Of a DNA stretch of 64,000 bases, positions 56,216 through 64,000 are shown piece by piece. Origin of the DNA: Ostrinia nubilalis (taxonomy: Eukaryota > Arthropoda > Insecta > Lepidoptera > Crambidae); the NCBI RefSeq assembly GCF_963855985.1, contig NC_087105.1, positions 1,366,501 through 1,430,500 on the forward strand, in the 5' to 3' direction. Below the pieces are notes generated by a model that was not told the origin of the DNA, ran no database searches, and was given only the letters and a program-made list of their open reading frames with translations. Positions within the stretch are counted from its first letter, which is position 1. Each line of letters begins with the position of its first letter. A program made the position numbers and the translations under genes.

Positions 56216-56849
56216 AGTTTTGGATATAAAACTCGTTTCTTGTTCTCATTAGTGTTTTAATTTTGAGCTAACTAATTTATTGCCGTGTTTTCAGTTTATA
56301 TTGGTTTTGCGATCCTAAGTTAAAGGTAGGTATTCAAAATTAAATGTGGTAAATATAAGTAAAGCACCTTAAAAACAGTGTGAATAATATAACTTTGCTT
56401 GAAAGACAGTAAAACAAAACAAGTAAAGTAAAGAAGTATGGGAATGATATCATAAAGATTTCGATTTCAATCGCTCGAGAATTTATGTTTACAAAATGTT
56501 CTTCTTTGCAATTTGTGAAAAAAGTAACAAACATCCGATGGTAGAGGTCAGTCAGTATACCTACTCAGTACATAAGTACATAACTACTCGTAGAAGGTAG
56601 TAATTTCGTTTTCAAAAGCCTCTATTATTTGTTCATAACGACCACCCTTCTAGTTTGTTTTGGCGCGAACTCGCGCTACCATTTTCATCCGCCATTTTCC
56701 CTCTACTTTTTTTTTCATATGTTGATTAATCGATCATGTAGGTTGCATGTGACTTATCTAAAAATGCAAAGAGGTGGAATAATGACCTCTGCAGTACGAT
56801 TTGCAGGACCGATAAGCGAACACCTGTTCTAAGTCTTGTTATTACGGGG

Positions 56850-58450
56850 GCCAATTAAAAACACATTAAACAATTAAAATGTAATTTTGGATGTCAAAAT
56901 TGAATGTTTCTTGAAGTTGTCGGGGGAGGTTAATTTGCTACTCTTAATGGCGCTACATCCTCTAAATTTTCGAAATAATTCTTAAATACTGGAATTGGGT
57001 GCTTAAAAAAGTATGTATAATAATGAGTAATTGCATACCTCATACCTACAGTAAATGGGAAACTTGTAAATTTATTTATTTATACTTCAGCACACAAAGT
57101 AACAAATGCACTGTGGCGGACTTAATGCCGGATGGCATTCTCTGCCAGTAAATAGGAAATAAATAGGAGTAAATAGGAATTTAAAACTTTTTAAAGTGCC
57201 TGCCTGCCAAGTAACTTAATTCATGATAATTCCAGTTTCATGGCTTGTTTGTGGAAGTCCAAACTCGCTCTTTGCCGGTTTTTTCCACGTCCAAATATGG
57301 CATCTTAAATCCTTGTAAACCATGCAAGCTGTCGATTCGTCAAACTCTCCCATCAGTCTCGTACATACCTAACCATTATGAACGGTAGCATTTTACATAC
57401 TCATAAAATTTGGACAAAAACTTTTAATAGCGGGGCGTGGCGCGCGCCTACTGGCCTGCGCCCGCGCTCGTAAACTCTTTCCATTTTTGAAATTATGACC
57501 GATCTAAAGCGGCCAGTAATGGTGGGTTGCTGATGTCGATAATATTATGTGCATCTTAACTATAAGTAAATGAAGCTGGACGAATGGAAACAGGAATTAG
57601 CAGTCAGCAATTGAGGTATGAGTAACTTTAGAGGTCCTTGATGATTTTTTAAAGATTGATCATCATCCTGAGAGAACAGATTTCTGTTCTGTGATCATTC
57701 TCACTTCACACAGCTTGCAAATTGCAATCATCATCACAAACACCTTGCGTATAAAATCGTTACTCCAATCACAGAATAATAATAAGTACTACCAATACAT
57801 AAGTATAGAATCCAATAAAAGCTGTCAATATTTTTATTTTTGTGTCAGAAATAAGCTATAGTAATGCAGTGTTTTACTATTAAGCACAAACCGTCCTTTT
57901 AGGAACGTAAAATAAGTGAAGGGGATCTTTAATTAATAGAATTAAACCTCTCGATTTCTGAACAACCAGGATAGTAATTATGGCCGACGATTAAACCCTT
58001 CGTAATCACTATATTCGCCCTAATAATTGCAGCTGGCAACACTGCCTTTCGGGGAAGAACTTTTTTTATTGATAAGTATTGAAATAAGATGGACCAAATA
58101 AAAAGAGAGACCATAAGTAAACAGTCAAGTGGGCGTAGAGGCGTAATGTATCATATTCAGTGTGTACCTATTTATAGAACATAATTTAAAATACATTTTT
58201 AGATTTAGTCAGTCGGAACTTCGAACTTAGAAAATTGCATTCCACTCCCAGATGTGCTTGAAAACTCATACTAGAAGCTCAAGAAAGGTATTTTACGAAG
58301 TGCTCTTTTTATGATGAACGCACTTACGTTATCTGGTTTTCTCTACTAAGTACTTCCTACCTAGGTCATATTTACCATACTTATTCATACCTTGGATTTA
58401 TACCCATGTCGCCCTATCTTGTTTCATCTCCATTGTTTTTACATTAGGAT
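56850..58450. other. intergenic, nothing recognised apart from a CpG patch at 57425-57475
   Basis: AT-rich, no TIR element or exon-like segment that I can support. The CpG patch reads GGGGCGTGGCGCGCGCCTAC … CGCCCGCGCTCG. Confidence 0.35.
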
Positions 58451-58454
58451 CTAT

Positions 58455-58720
58455 ATTTATAAAAGCGAAAGGTCACTGATTGACTGACTCACTCACTCAT
58501 CACCAAATCCCAGAAACAACAAGTGCGAGGAGTCTCAAATTTTGCATTAGTAGGTGCTCACTAAGAACGGATTTTACGAAAGTCCACCCCATAATTCCAA
58601 GCTATTTTAATAGAGACTGCAGTGTGCAGGTGGCTTTTAACCCCTCTACAGCGAGTCAAAGCAAGGCATACCTGTCCCTGCATTCCTCATATCTTGCAAG
58701 CTACAATAAAGCTTAATGGC
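58455..58720 (+). repeat. interspersed repeat (GATTGACTGACTCACTCACT family)
   Basis: AAAAGCGAAAGGTCACTGAT, GACTGACTCACTCACTCATC, then TAAGAACGGATTTTACGAAA and GTCCACCCC: the usual layout of a lepidopteran Helitron-like repeat, diverged. Confidence 0.4.
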
Positions 58721-58954
58721 TTCCAATTCTTTCGTAATACGCATATCATTATGTGCAGCGTCTTGATAACTTCTGCCATGCGAGGTTTATGCTCAGAAGA
58801 CGCGAGGTTTTGTTGTTGTGGCCAGCCGTTGTGTGATGAGTGAGACTTCTTCTTTTTTGTGTGGCGATAGCTCTGTAAGGTTTTTCACCAAAGTTTTTGT
58901 TGATTTTTACACACACTATAGTGACTATAGATGGAAAAAAGTTGTCATTCTTTC

Positions 58955-59055
58955 AGCCACTGCTGAACAATTCCCCCAATGATTTCTAGATTGGTAGCGG
59001 ATTGCATCCAGCGTCTTCCTTACAACCTTTATGAGTTAATCTGTCCACCATGTGG
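58955..59055 (-). mobile_element. diverged non-LTR retrotransposon 3' relic
   Basis: TTCAGCCACTGCTGAACAAT, GATTGGTAGCGGATTGCATC, CAGCGTCTTCCTTACAACCT: (GAT)n subfamily, minus strand, shortened. Confidence 0.55.
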
Positions 59056-59968
59056 GTGCGCTTATAAATTAAGGATTTTAATTTGCAAGAAAATCGTTTT
59101 TTAATATACATAATATGAAGACATGTTATAATAAACTTATGGATAACTAATGATCACGTTGAAATCACCACTAATGGTCCTAATTTATACTCCGGCTCAC
59201 TAAAACTATTGTCACTCGAGTGCTAGCCCACGTTTTTAATTCCGCAGCGGCCATTATAGTGACGTACGCGCAGATTATCGTAACTCCTGCGCACCGCAGC
59301 GATGACTGGATCCTAATTTAGCGGGCTAGCTGGAGGTAGGCAGTCCATCATGCGTGGAGTGTCCAAGGTTTAGTTGGGTTTTTATCGTTAGCAGTCTAAA
59401 TACATGCGGAGGCTTTAGAGCTTATAAAGAAAAAACAAACACAAAGAAAATTACTCAATGGATTTTCATGTTGTTCTCAAGTTTCAAGTAGAGCTGGACA
59501 GAGTTCATGCGGAAGGTGTTTTGTTAATTGGTTAGGGTTTTTTGTAAATTGAAAATTGGTTGAAGATGTCGAAAAATAGGATAGGAAGAAATTAATAATA
59601 TTAAGGTAGTGTAAAATTAAAACCATATTATCTAAGTAGTTACCTATTACGCTCCGCTAGCTAGTGCAAAGTCAGCGCGGATCGCTACTTAGTTAATTTA
59701 AAAAAAGTAAAAACCAAGACACTTTGACCTGACCAAGTTTTTTCTACTATGGTAGAGCACGCAGTATTCTTGTAAAAAAGGATCGCGTAAATTTTAGGGT
59801 TAAATCATTGAGTCTTTTTGTAGTTTTTATAGGTACATTTTTTTTTGTGAATTTTCTATTAAAAACTCAAATGGTGACAAAACGTGAACATTTTTCTCTG
59901 ATCTATTGTCAGAATGACAGTGCCACTGCCACAATAGTGTGTTTAAAATTGAATTAAATTTTTATATA

Positions 59969-62900
59969 ATGACCACAATGAAAGTTCTAAATTCTTATTG
60001 TTTTAATCTTGCCCGAAATTGTTTCTTGTTTCCCACAAGTGTAGTCAGAAAGTTGAGCAATAGTCCACATGTTATAAATCGACAGGTTGTTCAGGATAAA
60101 GCGTCACCGAGTGTTAAAAGACAAGAAAGGTAAGGTAGTTACTAGTTATGCACTGTAAGGCCTAAATTATAAGGTAGAGCTATTGATAAGGTCTTGTTAC
60201 TTAAGTATATCTAGGTCCCAAAAATTCAAAGTTATCCATGTGAATGTGTAGCGATCTTCACCCGATACTTATTACCTCAAGATTACCTCCCAACCGCCGA
60301 AACCGAACAATGCTGTTGTGATTTTTGTAAATGGCAACAGACTTAAGTAAAAGTGGTTCTAAGCTAGCCAGGCGGACTTGGAACAAGACCTACGAACCGA
60401 GAAAAAAATTGGCCTCCGGAATTCCAGACAGATTCGGATTCGAACCCATAACCTCTGAGCCTGAGACAAGTCCGAGAAAATATTTGGCTCCTGGGATTCG
60501 AACCTAATAACGTCTGGGGATTTGTCTCTGACAAGTGGTCACCCAAAGGGCGATAGAGCGGGCTATGCTCGGAGTTTCCCTGCGTGATCGAATAAGAAAT
60601 GAGATTCGCAGGAGAACCAAAGTAACCGACATAGCTTACAGAATTGCTAAAATAAAGTGGCAGTGGGCGGGGCACATAGCTCGTAGAGACGATGGCCGTT
60701 GGGGCAGGAAAGTTCTCGAGTGGCGACCACGGGCTGGAAGACGTAGCGTGGGCAGGCCTCCTACTAAGTGGACCGACGATCTGGTGAAGGTCGCGGGAAG
60801 AGCCTGGATGCGGGCAGCGCAGGACAGTTCATTGTGGAAAACCTTGATGGAGGCCTTTGTCCAGCAGTGGACGTCATTTGGCTGAAACGAAGTGGTCTTA
60901 CCACGGGGCCACAGCGTCAATTTTGTTTCAACCTTAAGTGATAACGTGTTCAGATGCCGCCAGTACTCCGACTGGAGCCTCGGCATAAGCCGGCTGGAGC
61001 AGGACTGGCGCGACGTGGTCTCGGAGGCCGAGCAGATCGTGGGCTACCCAACCTCCTTCCTCAACCTCCGGTGGCTGTTCAACGATGAGATTGCTAACAC
61101 TGCTATTCACTTGAGGAAGCTTGTGAGTTTGTTATTTAACTCAAAACTAGTAGATTAAATATGTCAGTTTTTGTTAAAAATGTCCTGGCGTCGCGTTGTG
61201 GAGAGTAGACCACAGCGCGGCGAATCACGATGAAAAAGGCGGGCGTAGTGGATGGAGACCACGAGTTGCTTGCTAAGTCTAAGTACAGAATCTTGCTCAA
61301 TGGACTGATGGCCTCAAGATAATAATAAGCCAGCAATCCTAGCGTAGCTTAGTGGCTGGAAAAAGTTTGCTCATTGGCGCTTCAAGTAGGCCGCCTGCTA
61401 GTATTTGCTGACGTATGATGATGAGAATACTTGACACTTGAATCTTACTTAAGGAAGTTTACCTGATATTTTTTTATAGGTGGGCACAAATCACCCTCTA
61501 CTGAAATCGGCGAAGAACCTCCTCATCGGTTCCAAAAGCAATCTTCAGTCGGTGGGGCTGATCGTGCTACTCGTGTCAAAAGCTGCGAGCATCAATCCTC
61601 AGGTACCTAACACTACTATTAGATTTTAGAGTATCTTACTACAAAACAACAATGTGATGTTTGCGTATTTTTATCAGGACCCTGACGCAAAATACTAACG
61701 TACCTACTCCACTATTTAGATACTTCGTAAGCGACGTAAGCAAGCATGCTCTGTCTTATCTCATCATCATTTACCACCAAAGCATTATTTAAAGAGGTCA
61801 GATGCAGACTCATTTTCAAGAACAAGATATTCTACGAGTAGTACCTACATCTCCTCTCCTCTCCTCGTCTCCGTAATGATGGAGACGAATCCTGACCTGC
61901 TTGCTGAGTAATAATACTGAGACTTGGTCATTCTTGTTACTGGTCTTCAGAGTAACTAACATGATTCCAAACTCCCAGGACTTCACTCGGGATCAGTACG
62001 ACTCCGGAGTGCTGCACTCTCAGAGGGCGGTGGCGGAGATCGTGGAGATGAAGCGGACGGGCCACATGATCCATAAGACCATGGTCAACCTGCAGGACAA
62101 GCAGAAACACGGGGACAAGTACAACGACCTGCTTTATGGGAACAAGATCGTGCTTTTAACTGGTATGTAACCTTGTGACGGTAATAATCCCGTTGTCCCC
62201 ACCAGCGTAGACAGCGGGAATAAACCATAGCCACGACAGCCGAACGGTGAAGGGGTTGGACTGGCCGACTCGTCATCCGAGGAACAGCGGAGTTCGCTAT
62301 CGCTCGACTATTGTGGTGAGCCCACTCGTGATGCAAGCATATTTAGCTTAGGACGAGGGGCTAACGGGACTATTAGTAATTTGTGCAGAAACAAATTATT
62401 AATACTAAAAAAATGTCTTAAGCGTGATTTTTTTATTCTTATTGGCAATTTATAACTTTTACAGGAGATTATCTTTTAGCAACATGCTTACAAAATCTTG
62501 GAGGACTTCGAAATAATGCGGTGACAGAACTTATCTCTACTGGCCTTCGGGACCTCGTTGAAGGAGACTTTTTTGGAGAACACGATCCCTTGAATAACCC
62601 TCTTCCAACGATGCCTAAAGGTAAAACATTGAATGTTCATGTTAAATTGTGCATTTTTTTGTTTCTTCATTGCTAAAGATGCATCGCTACTGTTGATGAC
62701 GTGTCCCCATATGTTTCCAATGAGGGTCATGCATTAGTTTGGTACCTGGATACCTACCTTTGTTGCATGACCTCAGCTTCAAACTTTTGCATTTCAGGTA
62801 GCAACAATGACTCTGGCCGCTACGACTGGGAGACAGAAGATAACCTAAAGAAACTTGGATCCAACGATTTCTTAGGCCAGGGCAAAGATGAGTGGAAGCT

Positions 62901-63357
62901 GCGAACTATGCTGGCCTCTGGAAGCATACTCGGAAAAGGCTGCCAAGGAGCTATGAAACTGGCCAACCGTGGAGAACAGATGGAAAGAGATGCATACATC
63001 CTTGGAGGCCATTTGGCCCTGATCTGGCAGTTATATCTTGACGTAAAAGATTTTTTCACGCATCCGTATTCGTACTCTTTGGTTGGGGCTCCAGTTATGC
63101 TGGCCATGTGGGAGTATCCAACAGTTTACGGGTATCTTCTGGAACATAAATTAGAGGGCAAACCGATGGACTATAAACAGCTGTATTACGCCGTTCGAGG
63201 GACGAGGGCTATCGAGTATTTGTCGCTGTTCTTGGACGAAGAGTTGGAAGCCATATTGAGGTACAGCGATAGGTTCCCAGTGGACGACGCGAGACAAGCG
63301 CTGCAGAAGATGGCGACGACAATACACGCGGAGGCTTTGCAGTACATGGAGAAGTAA
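59969..63357 (+). CDS. PDSS2: PDSS2, non-catalytic subunit of all-trans-polyprenyl diphosphate synthase, 6 exons, 450 aa
   Basis: Partner of PDSS1 in the mitochondrial heteromer that makes the polyprenyl tail of ubiquinone. Exons: 59969-60129, 60954-61122, 61480-61602, 61979-62162, 62465-62620, 62798-63357; GT-AG, phases join, 451 codons with TAA. The ATG at 59969 (or in-frame 59978) begins an Arg/Lys-containing, acid-poor leader typical of mitochondrial import. Conserved parts: DWSLGISRLEQDWRDVVSEA (about 58-77), YPTSFLNLRWLFNDEIANTA, KNLLIGSKSNLQSVGLIVLL, GVLHSQRAVAEIVEMKRTGH, GNKIVLLTGDYLLATCLQNL, GRYDWETEDNL, MLASGSILGKGCQGAMKLA. Both Asp-rich DDxxD motifs of catalytic prenyltransferases are absent, as expected for PDSS2. 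Human PDSS2 is about 399 aa; the extra length is mainly N-terminal. Intron 1 holds a retroposon tail. Confidence 0.95.
60360..60535 (-). repeat. SINE-like duplicated segment with two B-box-like motifs
   Basis: The minus strand shows GGTTCGAATCC-type motifs at 60436-60447 and 60493-60505 within two tandem, related segments of about 70 bp (each GAGAAAA…TTGGC(T/C)CC…GATTCGAACC). A tRNA-derived SINE fragment duplicated in place; no intact tRNA fold seen. Confidence 0.4.
60545..60890 (+). mobile_element. non-LTR retrotransposon 3' end (RTE-like), longest copy here
   Basis: Encodes [20 protein letters not shown]…[28 protein letters not shown]…[20 protein letters not shown]…[10 protein letters not shown] and ends GGCTGAAACGAA. 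PDSS2 intron 1. It shows the family's intact C-terminal peptide and is a good reference for the other copies. Confidence 0.85.
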
Positions 63358-63361
63358 TAAA
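63356..63361 (+). terminator. PDSS2 poly(A) signal candidate overlapping the stop codon
   Basis: The stop is in GAAGTAATAAAGG, so AATAAA overlaps TAA. If used, the 3' UTR would be only about 20 nt. A second AATAAA at 63535-63540 would give about 200 nt and is the more conventional choice. Confidence 0.35.
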
Positions 63362-64000
63362 GGGAGGTATTTATGAAATTATTTGTTTTCTTATTTGTTG
63401 TTGTATCGCACATAATCTTTAATCGTTCGATTCAAAGAGGTTCCTACTAAAACTTCGTTTTCGTTATAAGTAACTTTAAATTATACTTGCTACCGTCGAG
63501 TGTGGTCATTGCGAATGAATTTCCTCACTTTAAAATAAAAGCATACTTAATATTAAAATGCATGGATTGTAGATTCGACCTCCGTGATGGGGCAAAATAT
63601 GGCGCGCATTTCCGCGCGGGAAATGAACGCGGGTGCAGCTGTCAAAGTGTCAACGCGTTCAGAAATTGGGTCGATGCGTATCAGCGTTCATTGATGATAT
63701 AAATTAATTAAATTTAAAATAATTTCGCAACGACACAATCCTGTGTGATGGAAAAATGCACTTTAAAATGTATGCTTTGGGTCTAGAATTGGGAGCATTT
63801 AAATTCCTACTTAGTCCCGATTTAATTAATTTTGTGATGATAATTAACATGCAATATTCAGAGAACGTTTACTTTCTTACTTTTAAATACATTCTGATGC
63901 CTAAGATAACAGTAAATTAATGAATACTCATCAATTAACAAAAAAATAAAAGTCGCTTATAAACGATTAAAAAAACTTTATTCTTATTATCACATAACAT
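63358..64000. other. 3' flank of PDSS2; possible poly(A) signal of a convergent gene
   Basis: No open frame of interest. TTTATT at 63977-63982 is AATAAA on the minus strand and could end a convergent gene entering from the right, but no exon is in view. Confidence 0.3.

Overview
The window is nuclear DNA from an insect, almost certainly a moth or butterfly (Lepidoptera). It carries short GT-AG-spliced genes for conserved eukaryotic proteins, set in a dense field of interspersed repeats typical of lepidopteran genomes: the 'GTCCACTGCTGGACAAAGGC' retroposon tail, the 'CCCGCGGCTTCGCCCGCG' family, and many hairpin MITEs. No prokaryotic, viral or organellar gene was seen.

Layout. (1) 103-715, minus: first exon of MTG1, a mitochondrial ribosome-associated GTPase; the rest lies beyond the left edge. 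(2) 2508-13746, plus: complete 13-exon radial spoke head protein 4/6 (RSPH4A), 571 aa. (3) 15150-43223, minus: complete 18-exon NEMF/Caliban/Rqc2, 1014 aa, with introns swollen by transposons. (4) 43590-51005, plus: complete 5-exon EXOSC5/Rrp46, 215 aa, head to head with NEMF across a 366-bp shared promoter. (5) 51006-59968: about 9 kb with no recognised gene, including several CpG-rich islands. (6) 59969-63357, plus: complete 6-exon PDSS2, the non-catalytic subunit of the polyprenyl diphosphate synthase of ubiquinone synthesis, 450 aa. RSPH4A and NEMF are convergent and meet in 1.4 kb that holds two copies of one hairpin MITE.

Function. The genes are housekeeping (mitoribosome, ribosome quality control, RNA exosome, CoQ) plus one axonemal gene. 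NEMF and EXOSC5 both act on aberrant translation or RNA and share a promoter, so co-expression is plausible.

Most unusual structure. Between 30.2 and 50.3 kb, five different exons of NEMF and EXOSC5 are each followed, always on the transcript-downstream side, by one to five partial copies of their own 3' half, mostly with the splice donor. The five copies of NEMF exon 10 are all exactly 140 nt, all open, all preceded by an AG in the right phase, and differ from the real exon almost only at synonymous positions. One EXOSC5 exon-4 copy has gained a new in-phase acceptor. These are candidate mutually exclusive exons, or the product of an unusual local duplication process. Other notable items are a 1.63-kb head-to-head (fold-back) Tc1/mariner element, a G-run array, a TIR element that has flipped between duplicated spacers, and a THAP-domain fragment.
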